From Mariniflexile sp. AS56 (lineage in GTDB: Bacteria > Bacteroidota > Bacteroidia > Flavobacteriales > Flavobacteriaceae), in the NCBI RefSeq assembly GCF_030552475.1, contig NZ_JAUPED010000012.1, forward strand, positions 51,027 to 115,026: a stretch of DNA of 64,000 nt. The letters run 5' to 3'. Positions within the stretch are counted from its first letter, which is position 1. Each line of letters starts with the position of its first letter. The notes beneath the pieces are model-generated. The model was not told where the DNA came from. It saw only the letters and a program-made list of their open reading frames with translations, and ran no database searches. This document shows positions 1-9,022 of this stretch, piece after piece. Both the position numbers and the translations under genes were made by a program.

Positions 1-510
1 CTTTTTAACGTACTTATCAGTTAAATGTTGTACATCTACTTCTGCGTTCTTTTTCAAATCGTCAGATACATCTTCAGATTTTTTAATATCGTTGTTTGCG
101 TCTTTTCTAGCAGAGCGCACACCTATTTTAGCATCTTCAGCTTCTGCTTTAGCTTGTTTTGCTAAATCACGACGGCGTTCTTCTGTTAAAGGTGGTACAT
201 TTATTATAATAGTATCGCCATTGTTCATTGGGTTGAAACCAAGATTTGCAATTTGAATACCTTTTTCAATTTCTTGAAGCATCTTTTTTTCCCAAGGTTG
301 TACGGTAATCGTTCTACCATCGGGTGTATTTACGTTGGCAACTTGGGTTAAAGGTGTTGGTGCACCGTAATAATTAACCATAACGCTTCCAAGCATGGCA
401 GGACTCGCTTTACCTGCTCTAATATTAGCAAATTGCTTCTCCAAATGCCTCACAGCATTATCCATAGATTCTTTTGCTGTGTCTAATATAAATTGTATTT
501 CTTCATTCAT
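1..510 (-). CDS. frr: Ribosome recycling factor, 3' end cut by window edge
   Basis: The gene reads leftwards from an ATG at 510-508 and is open for 170 codons to base 1. The family is usually about 184 residues, so roughly 14 residues and the stop lie outside the window. The protein splits post-termination 70S ribosomes together with EF-G so that subunits can be reused. Family-typical segments are visible: the RAGKAS motif near residue 30, the PWEKKML segment near residue 77, PPLTEERR near residue 108, and the VRSARKDAN stretch leading into the long C-terminal helix with HLTDKYV. It starts 44 nt after the pyrH stop, the usual pyrH-frr order, so both are probably cotranscribed. Identification is by recognition of the translated sequence. 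Confidence 0.96.
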   Translation of the reverse strand, partial: MNEEIQFILDTAKESMDNAVRHLEKQFANIRAGKASPAMLGSVMVNYYGAPTPLTQVANVNTPDGRTITVQPWEKKMLQEIEKGIQIANLGFNPMNNGDTIIINVPPLTEERRRDLAKQAKAEAEDAKIGVRSARKDANNDIKKSEDVSDDLKKNAEVDVQHLTDKYVKK

Positions 511-554
511 AATATCAAACTTTTTCTATCAATTACTCAAAAATTACGCCAAAT

Positions 555-1262
555 TTATAGGTTTACTTCGGTTCCTATGTTTTCGCCGGCAACAACTTTT
601 AATAAATTGCCTTTTTTATTCATATCGAAAACTATAATAGGAAGTTCGTTTTCTTGACTTAGTGTAAAAGCCGTAGTATCCATGACTTTTAAACCTTTTT
701 TCAAAACATCATCAAATGAAATGAAATTAAATTTAACAGCTGTATCATCTTTTTCAGGATCTACATTGTAAATACCGTCAACACGAGTTCCTTTTAAAAT
801 AACGTCGGCTTCCACTTCAATAGCACGTAAAACGGCTGCAGAATCTGTTGTAAAATATGGATTTCCTGTACCTCCACCAAAAATAACAACACGTCCTTTT
901 TCTAGGTGACGCATGGCTTTACGTCTAATAAAAGGTTCTGCTACTTGGTTGATGTGTACGGCCGATTGTAAGCGTGTTGGTAATCCGGCATCTTCTAGGG
1001 CACTTTGTAGCGCTAAGCCGTTTATAACGGTTGCTAACATACCCATATGGTCTCCTTGTACACGATCCATACCGTTACTTGCGCCTGCAACACCTCTAAA
1101 GATGTTACCACCTCCAATAACGATGGCAACTTCAACACCTGCATCTGTTATGGTTTTAATGTCTTGAGCGTATTCGGCTAAACGTTCTGGGTCGATACCG
1201 TACTGGCGTTCTCCCATTAGGGCTTCACCAGAAAGTTTTAAAAGAATTCTTTTATATTTCAT
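555..1262 (-). CDS. pyrH: UMP kinase
   Basis: A 235-residue amino-acid-kinase-fold enzyme that phosphorylates UMP to UDP with ATP in pyrimidine nucleotide synthesis; it acts as a cytoplasmic hexamer. The N-terminal KLSGEAL motif (residues 9-15), the GGGNIFRG loop (about 50-57), GDHMGMLAT (about 70-78) and the [12 protein letters not shown] segment (about 128-139) are all intact. The frame is open 24 codons further upstream, but I chose the ATG at 1262 because family members begin MKYKR and the extra residues cover the promoter-like region. A TAnnTTTG -7 element lies at 1290-1283. frr follows 44 nt downstream. Length is normal for bacterial PyrH. Confidence 0.97.
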   Translation of the reverse strand: MKYKRILLKLSGEALMGERQYGIDPERLAEYAQDIKTITDAGVEVAIVIGGGNIFRGVAGASNGMDRVQGDHMGMLATVINGLALQSALEDAGLPTRLQSAVHINQVAEPFIRRKAMRHLEKGRVVIFGGGTGNPYFTTDSAAVLRAIEVEADVILKGTRVDGIYNVDPEKDDTAVKFNFISFDDVLKKGLKVMDTTAFTLSQENELPIIVFDMNKKGNLLKVVAGENIGTEVNL

Positions 1263-1282
1263 GTTCGTTTTTGAAAGTTCAG

Positions 1283-1290
1283 CAAAACTA
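1283..1290 (-). promoter_or_regulatory. Bacteroidetes -7 element of pyrH-frr
   Basis: On the minus strand this reads TAGTTTTG, matching the Bacteroidetes -7 consensus TAnnTTTG, 20 nt before the pyrH ATG. No clear TTG -33 box is seen at the expected spacing, so the call is tentative. Confidence 0.5.
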
Positions 1291-1390
1291 CATAATTTTT
1301 TGTTGTTTACCGAAAACCTAATTATCAAAAACAAGGCTGTTTGAAAAATATAGGGTGTATTTTAAGTGATCGCTGCCAATTTTGGATATA

Positions 1391-1428
1391 AAAAAACCAC
1401 TAAGCTTTGAAGCATAGTGGTTTTTTTA
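1391..1428 (-). terminator. Intrinsic terminator after tsf
   Basis: A 17-bp stem with one mismatch: the arm AAAAAACCACTAAGCTT pairs with AAGCATAGTGGTTTTTT across a two-base spacer. T-runs on both sides make it potentially bidirectional. It lies 44 nt past the tsf stop and separates rpsB-tsf from pyrH-frr. Confidence 0.85.
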
Positions 1429-1471
1429 TAATTTATTGTTTTATTAAATTTTGAACCCGTAGGTTTAAAAA

Positions 1472-2446
1472 TTATCCTAAAGCAACACGTTTAAATCCTA
1501 AGATTGAAACATCTCCGTAAGATGCTACATATTTAGCAACGTTTATTTTCTCATCTTTAATAAAGTTTTGATCTAATAAACATTGTTCTTGGTCTAAAGT
1601 CGTGTTATCTGAAATAAAACGCTCTAATTTACCTGGTAAAATTCTATCCCAAATTTGCTCTGGTTTACCTTCAGCTTTTAATTCTGCTTTCGCATCTTCT
1701 TCAGCTTTAGCTAAAACTTCTGGCGTTAATTGAGCCATAGAAATGAATTGAGGTACATTTTTAAGTGTTTTACCTAAACGTGCAAACTCTTCGTTATCTT
1801 TTTCAATAACTGCAATTCTTGCCTCTAATTCTGAAGCGATGAAAGACGCATCAAAATCTTTGTAAGATAATGTGCTAGCTCCCATAGAAGCTATTTGCAT
1901 AGCTACATCTTTAGATAGAGTTTCAGCATTTTTTACGTTAGCAGATAAACCTACTAAAGCTGCAATTTTGTTAATGTGAACGTAAGAACCAACATAAGGT
2001 GCTTCTAATTTCTCAAAAGCATTGATATCTAATTTTTCACCAATAACTCCAGTTTGCTCAATTAATTTATCAGCAACAGTCATTCCACCAAAATCTGCAG
2101 CTAAAAGCTCTTCTTTAGTGTTTACTGTGAAAGCTAATTCAGCTAATTGGTCAGCTAAAGCAATAAAATTTTCGTTTTTACCAACAAAGTCAGTTTCGCA
2201 ACCTAAAACGATGGCAACACCTACTGTATTGTCAGCATTTACTTTTGCAATGGCTGCACCTTCAGAAGACTCACGGTCTGCTCTGTTAGCAGCAACTTTT
2301 TGTCCTTTTTTACGTAGAACTTCAATTGCTTTATCAAAATTGCCTTCAGCTTCAACTAAAGCTTTTTTACAATCCATCATTCCTGCACCCGTAGCTTGTC
2401 TTAATTTGTTAACCTCAGCTGCTGTAATTTTTACTGTAGATTCCAT
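1472..2446 (-). CDS. tsf: Elongation factor Ts
   Basis: The 324-residue guanine nucleotide exchange factor that recharges EF-Tu with GTP. The N-terminal UBA-like segment (ATGAGMMDCKKAL, about residues 20-32) and the TDFVGKNENF motif (about 84-93) that displaces Mg2+ from EF-Tu are present. It is longer than the E. coli protein (283 residues), as is common in Bacteroidetes. The frame extends 10 codons upstream, but the ATG at 2446 gives the conserved N-terminus. rpsB lies 84 nt upstream, the near-universal rpsB-tsf order. A strong hairpin terminator follows. Confidence 0.97.
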   Translation of the reverse strand: MESTVKITAAEVNKLRQATGAGMMDCKKALVEAEGNFDKAIEVLRKKGQKVAANRADRESSEGAAIAKVNADNTVGVAIVLGCETDFVGKNENFIALADQLAELAFTVNTKEELLAADFGGMTVADKLIEQTGVIGEKLDINAFEKLEAPYVGSYVHINKIAALVGLSANVKNAETLSKDVAMQIASMGASTLSYKDFDASFIASELEARIAVIEKDNEEFARLGKTLKNVPQFISMAQLTPEVLAKAEEDAKAELKAEGKPEQIWDRILPGKLERFISDNTTLDQEQCLLDQNFIKDEKINVAKYVASYGDVSILGFKRVALG

Positions 2447-2530
2447 ATGTAATTTAAATTTAAAAAAGTCGTTCAAATATTCCTGTAAAGAAAATAATTA
2501 AACGACTTATTTGTATTGTGAAATTGTTAA

Positions 2531-3304
2531 TTATTCTTCCTCGTCGGCAACAACAGCTTTAGCAGCACTCTTTTTAGTTGGTGCAACTGCTTCATTGTTA
2601 TCATCTTGGTCTTTATCAGCTTTTCTGTCTGCTAAACCAGCAGCAACAGATGCTGTTACATAAGATAACACTTTATCGATAGATTTAGAAGCATCATCAT
2701 TTGCAGGTATTACATAATCAACTTGACGTGGATCTGAGTTGGTATCTACCATTGCAAAAATTGGAATGTTTAATTTTTGAGCTTCTTTAATAGCGATGTG
2801 CTCACGTTTAATATCAACTACAAATAATGCACCTGGTAAACGTGTCATGTCTACAATAGAACCTAAGTTTTTTTCTAACTTAGCTCTTAAACGATCTACT
2901 TGTAAACGTTCTTTTTTAGAAAGCGTTAAGAAAGTTCCGTCTTTCTTCATTCTATCAATCATAGCCATTTTTTTAACAGCTTTTCTAATAGTTACGAAGT
3001 TAGTTAACATTCCACCAGGCCATCTTTCAGTGATGTAAGGCATGTTAATAGAACCTGCTTTTTCAGCTACGATATCTTTTGCTTGCTTTTTTGTAGCAAC
3101 GAATAAAATTTTACGACCAGAAGCTGCAATTTTAGCTAATGCTTCTCCAGCTTCGTCAATTTTAGCCGCTGTTTTATAAAGGTTAATAATGTGGATGCCA
3201 TTACGCTCCATGTATACGTAAGGAGCCATGTTTGGATCCCACTTACGTGTAAGGTGACCGAAGTGTACACCTGCTTCAAGTAATTCTTTTACTTCTACTG
3301 CCAT
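2531..3304 (-). CDS. rpsB: 30S ribosomal protein S2
   Basis: A 257-residue small-subunit protein of the 30S platform and neck region. The N-terminal GVHFGHLTRKWDPNM segment (about residues 12-26), MPYITERWPGGMLTNF (about 87-102) and the LPGALFVVDI strand are diagnostic. The last 25 or so residues form a low-complexity acidic/alanine/lysine tail. The start is placed at the ATG at 3304, giving MAVEVKELLEAG; the frame is open 16 codons further upstream but that stretch is not S2-like. tsf follows. The 204-nt spacer to the upstream rpsI stop holds no gene and may contain a leader, but I recognise no known motif there. Confidence 0.97.
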   Translation of the reverse strand: MAVEVKELLEAGVHFGHLTRKWDPNMAPYVYMERNGIHIINLYKTAAKIDEAGEALAKIAASGRKILFVATKKQAKDIVAEKAGSINMPYITERWPGGMLTNFVTIRKAVKKMAMIDRMKKDGTFLTLSKKERLQVDRLRAKLEKNLGSIVDMTRLPGALFVVDIKREHIAIKEAQKLNIPIFAMVDTNSDPRQVDYVIPANDDASKSIDKVLSYVTASVAAGLADRKADKDQDDNNEAVAPTKKSAAKAVVADEEE

Positions 3305-3508
3305 TTTGTGATAGTTTACGTTCTGTTGAATTAGCAATGATAAAGTGGTCACTTGCGTTCGCCTTTACCATTTAGATGCTAAACTTATCCCGCTGTTAAG
3401 CTAGGACAACAATAACTGGTTAAATTTTGTTTTAATTTGAAATTAATATTGAATAGCGCTGCGACAATGCGTAGCGAAACCATGCAATAAAAACTCCCAA
3501 ATTGGGTA

Positions 3509-3895
3509 TTAACGTTTAGAGAATTGGAATTTCTTACGCGCTTTCTTCTGACCGAATTTTTTACGCTCCACCATTCTTGGATCTCTTGTTAATAAACCTT
3601 CTGGTTTAAGTGTTAGTCTGTTTTCTGCATCTAACTCGCACATTGCACGAGAAATTGCTAAACGAACAGCTTCTGCTTGTCCAGTAATACCGCCACCGAA
3701 TACACTTACTTTAATATCAAAGTTACCTTCATTATTAGTCAAAGCTAATGGTTGGTTTACTTTGTATTGTAAAGTAGTTGTAGTAAAGTAGGCGTTTAAT
3801 TCTTTTTTGTTAACTGTGATGTTACCAGTTCCTGAGGCAACATAAACACGAGCAACTGCCGTTTTTCTACGACCAATTTTGTGAATTACTTCCAT
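3509..3895 (-). CDS. rpsI: 30S ribosomal protein S9
   Basis: A 128-residue protein with the S9 hallmarks: IGRRKTAVARVY near the N-terminus, GGGITGQAEAVRLAISRA in the middle, and the basic tail ending in FSKR that reaches the ribosomal P site. Its ATG overlaps the rplM stop by one base (TAATG), so the two are translationally coupled. This L13-S9 pairing is almost universal. Confidence 0.98.
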   Translation of the reverse strand: MEVIHKIGRRKTAVARVYVASGTGNITVNKKELNAYFTTTTLQYKVNQPLALTNNEGNFDIKVSVFGGGITGQAEAVRLAISRAMCELDAENRLTLKPEGLLTRDPRMVERKKFGQKKARKKFQFSKR

Positions 3896-4350
3896 TACTT
3901 GAATTCGTTTAAGTTAATTGTTTTTGGCTTTTGTGCAGCATGAGTGTGCGCTGAACCAACAACAACGTTTAAATTACGGAATAAATTTGCACCTAATTTG
4001 TTTTTAGGTAACATTCCTTTTACTGATTTTTCTACTACTCTTGCTGGATCTTTTCCAAACAATTCTGTAGCAGTTAAACTTCTTTGACCACCTGGATAAC
4101 CTGTGTGACGAATGTACGTTTTATCGTTCCATTTGTTACCGGTTAAGTTGATTTTTTCAGAGTTGATAACAATTACGTTATCACCACAATCAACGTGTGG
4201 TGTGAAGCTTGGTTTGTGTTTACCTCTTAAAAGTTTTGCAACTTTAGAAGCTAAACGACCCAAAGTTTGACCTTCAGCGTCAACTAAAACCCACTGCTTA
4301 TCTACAGTAGCTTTGTTCGCTGAAATGGTTTTGTAGCTTAATGTGTCCAC
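3895..4350 (-). CDS. rplM: 50S ribosomal protein L13
   Basis: A 151-residue large-subunit assembly protein. Visible signatures are [16 protein letters not shown] (about residues 20-35), the [12 protein letters not shown] segment (about 52-63), the [10 protein letters not shown] loop and the MLPKNKLG motif. It heads the ribosomal cluster on this strand. A well-formed Bacteroidetes promoter (4427-4398) precedes it. The stop overlaps the rpsI start by one base. Confidence 0.98.
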   Translation of the reverse strand: MDTLSYKTISANKATVDKQWVLVDAEGQTLGRLASKVAKLLRGKHKPSFTPHVDCGDNVIVINSEKINLTGNKWNDKTYIRHTGYPGGQRSLTATELFGKDPARVVEKSVKGMLPKNKLGANLFRNLNVVVGSAHTHAAQKPKTINLNEFK

Positions 4351-4397
4351 GTTATTAATTATTTTTTATTAAACATTCCTCTCTCAAAAAGAGTTTG

Positions 4398-4427
4398 CAA
4401 ATGTACGATAATCTGATTGATAACCAA
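4398..4427 (-). promoter_or_regulatory. Promoter of the rplM-rpsI operon
   Basis: On the minus strand a TTG (4427-4425) and a perfect TACATTTG (4405-4398) are separated by 19 bp, the textbook Bacteroidetes -33/-7 arrangement. The expected transcription start lies about 40 nt before the rplM ATG. A short CTC-TTTTT-GAG hairpin follows in the leader. Confidence 0.8.
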
Positions 4428-4511
4428 ACACTATACAGGAAAATTTATTTTAGAGTTATTCTGTTGAATATTAGGGGGCTTAATATTTTAGGTTAAACAT
4501 TAAAAAGAAGT

Positions 4512-4880
4512 TTAGAATTTAATTAAAATTGTTTGGTTTTCTTGAACCCTAAAGTTTATAATACGCGTCATTAAGTCTATAGGAATGGCTGTGTTTAAAA
4601 GGAACTGAATAGAGCCTTTGCCTTGTTTATAGTGGCTTAATTCTTCAACGAAAGGTTTATGTCCCGTTGGGGTTGCATAGAAACCAATGTGCTTTTCATA
4701 GGCAGCAAAATAGACCAAAGGTTTATTATGGGTTTTATAGGCAGGCATACCGAAGGCTATCGTTTCAGTCACCCCTGGAGCTTGTGTTATTATTAAGTTG
4801 CGAATAATTTGAAGTATTTTCTGGGTGTTATAAGGGAAAGAGGTAATATATGCATCAACTGTTATTATCGTTTCTTTCAT
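4512..4880 (-). CDS. DUF1801 (YdhG-like) domain protein
   Basis: A 122-residue cytoplasmic protein. The segments IRNLIITQAPGVTETIAFGMPAYK and VYFAAYEKHIGFYATP match the DUF1801/YdhG family, which includes the Bacillus iron chaperone Fra. A specific iron role here is only inference from family membership. The whole protein is a single domain of normal length. It starts at an ATG (4880-4878). It is separated from the upstream barrel gene by a 19-bp palindromic terminator, so it is likely transcribed on its own. Confidence 0.8.
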   Translation of the reverse strand: MKETIITVDAYITSFPYNTQKILQIIRNLIITQAPGVTETIAFGMPAYKTHNKPLVYFAAYEKHIGFYATPTGHKPFVEELSHYKQGKGSIQFLLNTAIPIDLMTRIINFRVQENQTILIKF

Positions 4881-4909
4881 TAGGTCGTTGTTTCGAGGTT
4901 TCCGTATAC

Positions 4910-4948
4910 AATAAATCCCATTTGAATTTAATTCAAATGGGATTTATT
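4910..4948 (-). terminator. Perfect 19-bp palindromic terminator
   Basis: The arms AATAAATCCCATTTGAATT and AATTCAAATGGGATTTATT are exact reverse complements around a single T. It lies 26 nt after the stop of the barrel gene. There is no long T-run, but the A/T-rich hairpin base is common for terminators in this group. Confidence 0.75.
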
Positions 4949-4974
4949 AAAAGTAATAATTTTTTTCGAAAACC

Positions 4975-5877
4975 TTATAGTTTGAAAACGACTCCTCCTG
5001 TGTAAGTTGTGCCTTTTCCTATATTTCTTCCATCTACAATAGTACCAACACCTGCGTTAATACCAAAATTGCTCGCGATAGGTACATAAACGTTACCACC
5101 AACTCTTGCATAATCTACTTTCGTCTCAGGAAAGTTACCAAAGAACCCTGGTCCACCTATGTCAATGCCTTTTTTCGATGTCGATTGTGAATCAAACCAG
5201 GCATCCAAATAAATAATACTTGCGCTATAACCTACTTTAATGAGTGTATTTACACTGTTTGGAGCATCAAAATCAGATCCATCACCTAAGTTAAAGTTGT
5301 TGTCGGCTTCTCCTCTAACGGTATATCCTAATGCTACTGTTCCAAAAAAACCACCATTATTTTTATAATGCATACCTAATTTAGCATCCAAGGTAGGTGC
5401 ACCATTACCTATAGATAAAATACCGGTAGGCTCATAACCAAGCGGCATAGAACCTCCAAGAGCCGCAAAATACGTCATGGTACCATGTTTTAAAGTTTCA
5501 TTGTGTAAATTATATTTTAAAGCAACACTTAAATCTTGAATATCTTTTTGCTCGGTAGTTCCGTTAATTGGATCCGGATTTCCTTTACCATTCGAAGAAA
5601 TATAAGGTAAGTTTACAATGGCTGTAAGCCTATCCGTAATACCATAATTAGCATAGAAATTAAAAATGTCTTGAGTTATTTCGTTGTGTGCTGGGACGCC
5701 TTCAACTTTTGTTTTACCAACATAAAAAGAATCGTAAGTGCTATACGAGTATGATAAGGATAAGTTAGCTTCTCCTTTTTTATTGAAAAAGCCATCGATA
5801 AGTCCTTGAGCTGTGACATTTGTTGTTGTTAAGCATATAAATGCTACAATCATTGCGGTTAGTTTAATTTTCATCAT
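4975..5877 (-). CDS. Exported outer-membrane beta-barrel protein
   Basis: About 300 residues. It begins with a signal peptide (MMKIKLTAMIVAFICLTTTNVTA, cleaved before QG). The remainder is made of alternating hydrophobic/polar strands rich in Y, G and N (for example SLSYSYSTYDSFYV, LTAIVNLPYIS, ARVGGNVYVPI) and ends in TYTGGVVFKL, a C-terminal strand finishing in an aromatic-basic-Leu pattern typical of outer-membrane barrels. The overall pattern resembles small transporter-type barrels (the phenol-degradation MetA-like superfamily), but I cannot assign a substrate. The frame is open to 5925; I chose the MM start at 5877 (5874 is equally possible) because it gives a standard signal peptide. 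polA lies upstream on the same strand with a 104-nt gap. Confidence 0.7.
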   Translation of the reverse strand: MMKIKLTAMIVAFICLTTTNVTAQGLIDGFFNKKGEANLSLSYSYSTYDSFYVGKTKVEGVPAHNEITQDIFNFYANYGITDRLTAIVNLPYISSNGKGNPDPINGTTEQKDIQDLSVALKYNLHNETLKHGTMTYFAALGGSMPLGYEPTGILSIGNGAPTLDAKLGMHYKNNGGFFGTVALGYTVRGEADNNFNLGDGSDFDAPNSVNTLIKVGYSASIIYLDAWFDSQSTSKKGIDIGGPGFFGNFPETKVDYARVGGNVYVPIASNFGINAGVGTIVDGRNIGKGTTYTGGVVFKL

Positions 5878-5981
5878 ATTAATTTTTTTAGTTAGGTCAT
5901 TCAGACGCATTAAAGCATGAGTCATTACAAAAAAACGGATGGTATATGATAAAGATTTTCTTAACTAAATATTCGTATTAT

Positions 5982-8825
5982 TTAATGTGCTTCTAACCAG
6001 TCGTTTCCAACGCCTAATTCAACATCTAAAGGCACTTCTAGTTTATAAGCATTTTCCATTTCGGTTTTAACCAAGGTTTTAATGGTTTCTAATTCGGGTT
6101 TGTAGACATCAAAAACCAATTCATCGTGTACTTGCAGTAGCATTTTGGTTTTGAAATTGCCTTCAGAAAGTTTCTTGTAAATATTAATCATGGCCAACTT
6201 AATAATATCGGCAGCGCTTCCTTGTATAGGTGCGTTTACAGCATTACGTTCGGCAGCGCCGCGTACTACAGCATTCCTAGAATTAATATCGTTTAAATAG
6301 CGACGTCTTCCTAAAACGGTTTGTACATAACCATTCTCTCGAGCAAAATCTATCTGTTCACTTATGAAATTTCTAAGTTTCGGATAGGTTGTATAATAGG
6401 TGTCTATCAATTCTTTAGATTCACCTCTGCTTAAATCGGTTTGATTACTTAAACCAAAAGCCGAAACACCGTAAATAATACCGAAGTTAACGGTTTTGGC
6501 ATTGCTACGTTGCTCTCTAGTAACTTCTTCAAGAGGCACATTAAATACTTTTGATGCCGTACTTGCATGAATATCTTCACCGTTTTTAAAGGCCGAAATC
6601 ATAGTTTCTTCGTTGCTTAAAGCAGCAATGATGCGGAGTTCTATTTGCGAATAATCGGCAGCTAAAAGCGTGTAGTCTTCGCTTCGCGGAATAAATGCTT
6701 TTCTAACTTGACGTCCGCGTTCCGTACGAATTGGAATGTTTTGAAGGTTCGGGTTGTTGCTTGAAAGTCGCCCGGTGGCAGCAACAGTTTGCATATAGTC
6801 GGTATGTACACGACCTGTTGATGGCTCTACTTGGTTTGGTAGGGCGTCCACATAGGTGCTTTTTAGTTTTGCTAAGCCCCTAAATTCTAAAATATGTTGA
6901 ATAATATCGTGGTCTTTCGCCAGGTAACTTAAAATATCTTCACCTGTGGCATATTGACCTGTTTTGGTTTTTTTAGGTTTGTCAACTAGTTTTAGTTTGT
7001 CAAATAAAATATCTCCCAATTGTTTTGGCGACGCGATGTTGAATTCCTCGCCTGCTTCCGCATAAATTTTGGTTTCTAAATCTTTGATATCACTATTTAA
7101 TTGTTCCGATAAGGAATTTAAAAACGTTTCATTCAAGTTAATACCTTCTAATTCCATGGCAGCTAAGACACGAAGTAGCGGAACTTCAATATCCTCAAAC
7201 AGTTTTTTTGTATTGGCATCACCTAATTCCTTTTCAAAATGTTCTTTAAGTTGCAAGGTAATATCAGCATCTTCAACTGCATATTCTGTTTGCTTTTCTA
7301 AAGCAACATCACGCATAGACAGTTGGTTTTTTCCTTTTTTACCAATTAATGCTTCAATAGAAATTGGGCTGTAATTTAAATAGGTTTCGGCCAGCACATC
7401 CATATTATGGCGCATATCGGGGTTAATTAAATAATGCGCTAACATGGTGTCAAACAGGTTTCCTTTTACTTCAATATTATATTTTGCTAAAACTTTGATG
7501 TCGTATTTTAAATTCTGACCAATTTTTTCAATGGTTTCATTTTCAAAAAACGGACGCAATTGTTCTATAATTTCTTGAGCTTCGTCTTGAACTTCCGGAA
7601 AAGGAAGGTAGAAGCCTTTACCAGCTTCCCATGAAAAGGCAATGCCTACAAGTTCTGCCGTTATAGGGTTTAGTCCAGTTGTTTCCGTGTCAAAACACAC
7701 CGAAGTTTGCTTCATTAAGTTTTTAATAAACAATTTGGAAGCCATGCCTGGAGCGACACTTTGGTAAAAATGCGCATTGGTTTCGGCTGTTTTTCTAATG
7801 AATTCTGAAACACTCTCAGTGTCAGCCTTAGTAGAAATATCACCTCCAAATAATGAAAATTGTCCGGCACCTGCAGAAGCTGTTTCTTGAGGTGTTGCTT
7901 TTACTTCGGTTTTATTTGAATCTATTTCTGTTGAAGTAGCTTGTACTGCAAAGGTTTTTTCAAAGTTAGTTAGTAATTGTCTAAACTCTAGATCTAGAAA
8001 AATTTCAGTAACTTTTGGAAGATCCGGTTGGTCTAATTCAAAATCTTTTGCGTGAAAAGTAACGGGAACATCTAGCATAATAGTTGCTAGTTTTTTTGAA
8101 AGTATGCCCAATTCTTTATTGTCTTCTATTTTCTCCTTCATTTTACCTTTTAGCTCGTGGGTGTTGGCTAAAAGATTTTCCATGCTGCCGTATTGTGCTA
8201 AAAATTTCTTGGCCGTTTTTTCACCAACTCCAGGAAGTCCGGGGATATTATCACTAGAATCGCCCATCATCCCTAAAAAGTCAATAACTTGTAGCGGGTC
8301 TGTGACTTCAAATTTTTTCTGAACTTCGGGAATGCCCCAAGTTTCGTAACCACCACCAAAAACGGGACGGTACATAAAAATGTTTTCTGAAACTAATTGC
8401 GCAAAATCTTTATCTGGGGTCACCATAAATGTTTGGTAGCCTTCCTTTTCCGCTTGTTTGGCAAGTGTTCCAATAACATCATCGGCTTCAAAGCCTTCTT
8501 TTACCATAATAGGAATGTGCATGGCTCTTAAAATGTCTTGAATAATAGGCACAGCTATTTTTATAGCTTCGGGCGTTTCATCTCTATTTGCTTTATAGGC
8601 TTCAAACATTTCAACACGATCGGCACTTCCGCCTTTATCAAAACAAACCGCTAAATGGTCTGGACGCTCTCGTTTTATAACGTCTAAAAGTGAGTTCATA
8701 AAACCCATAACCGCAGAGGTGTCTAAACCTTTAGAGTTAATTCTAGGGTTTTTTATAAAAGCATAGTAACCACGAAATATTAATGCGAAGGCATCAACTA
8801 AAAAGACACGTTTATTGTCAGACAT
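5982..8825 (-). CDS. polA: DNA polymerase I
   Basis: A 947-residue protein with all three activities in order. The 5'-3' exonuclease/flap domain covers about residues 1-290 and carries the DNIPGLPGVGEKTA helix-hairpin-helix at about 193. The 3'-5' proofreading domain covers about 370-540 and has Exo I FDTETTG (378), Exo II NLKYD (438) and Exo III YAVED (515), all intact. The polymerase domain follows, with motif A DYSQIELR (724), motif B RSNAKTVNFG (773) and motif C VHDELVFD (899). It fills gaps in repair and removes Okazaki primers. A linker of about 60 low-complexity residues (290-350) separates the first two domains. A TAnnTTTG element lies 23 nt upstream. Confidence 0.98.
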   Translation of the reverse strand: MSDNKRVFLVDAFALIFRGYYAFIKNPRINSKGLDTSAVMGFMNSLLDVIKRERPDHLAVCFDKGGSADRVEMFEAYKANRDETPEAIKIAVPIIQDILRAMHIPIMVKEGFEADDVIGTLAKQAEKEGYQTFMVTPDKDFAQLVSENIFMYRPVFGGGYETWGIPEVQKKFEVTDPLQVIDFLGMMGDSSDNIPGLPGVGEKTAKKFLAQYGSMENLLANTHELKGKMKEKIEDNKELGILSKKLATIMLDVPVTFHAKDFELDQPDLPKVTEIFLDLEFRQLLTNFEKTFAVQATSTEIDSNKTEVKATPQETASAGAGQFSLFGGDISTKADTESVSEFIRKTAETNAHFYQSVAPGMASKLFIKNLMKQTSVCFDTETTGLNPITAELVGIAFSWEAGKGFYLPFPEVQDEAQEIIEQLRPFFENETIEKIGQNLKYDIKVLAKYNIEVKGNLFDTMLAHYLINPDMRHNMDVLAETYLNYSPISIEALIGKKGKNQLSMRDVALEKQTEYAVEDADITLQLKEHFEKELGDANTKKLFEDIEVPLLRVLAAMELEGINLNETFLNSLSEQLNSDIKDLETKIYAEAGEEFNIASPKQLGDILFDKLKLVDKPKKTKTGQYATGEDILSYLAKDHDIIQHILEFRGLAKLKSTYVDALPNQVEPSTGRVHTDYMQTVAATGRLSSNNPNLQNIPIRTERGRQVRKAFIPRSEDYTLLAADYSQIELRIIAALSNEETMISAFKNGEDIHASTASKVFNVPLEEVTREQRSNAKTVNFGIIYGVSAFGLSNQTDLSRGESKELIDTYYTTYPKLRNFISEQIDFARENGYVQTVLGRRRYLNDINSRNAVVRGAAERNAVNAPIQGSAADIIKLAMINIYKKLSEGNFKTKMLLQVHDELVFDVYKPELETIKTLVKTEMENAYKLEVPLDVELGVGNDWLEAH

Positions 8826-8847
8826 TTTGTTTGTTTTGATAGAAAAC

Positions 8848-8855
8848 CAAAACTA
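8848..8855 (-). promoter_or_regulatory. -7 element of polA
   Basis: The minus strand reads TAGTTTTG, a match to TAnnTTTG, 22 nt before the polA ATG. No convincing -33 box was found. Confidence 0.45.
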
Positions 8856-9022
8856 CAAAAAGTATTTCTGTTTTGGGGTTTGCTATGTTACAATTGCTCG
8901 AATTTTGAAACAAATACTTTAAACCATCAATAGTATGCTTAATTGTTCTGTGTAAACGTTTAACAGTTTGCTAAGAAAATCAAAACGTGAAATGAGTAAC
9001 TTTACAGATTAATTTGATATAT

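Noticed and set aside
1263..1334. N-terminal extension of pyrH (24 codons)
   Set aside because: It covers the -7 promoter element and is not conserved in UMP kinases; the ATG at 1262 is used. The same reasoning applied to extensions of tsf (to 2476) and rpsB (to 3352).
3305..3508. Possible ribosomal leader RNA upstream of rpsB
   Set aside because: Only short weak palindromes (for example CCCAAATTGGG) were found; no known leader motif could be recognised, so no feature is claimed.
8967..9005. Promoter-like TTTG and TAACTTTA before the metallophosphoesterase gene
   Set aside because: The spacing (27 bp) exceeds the usual range and the -7 box has a mismatch.
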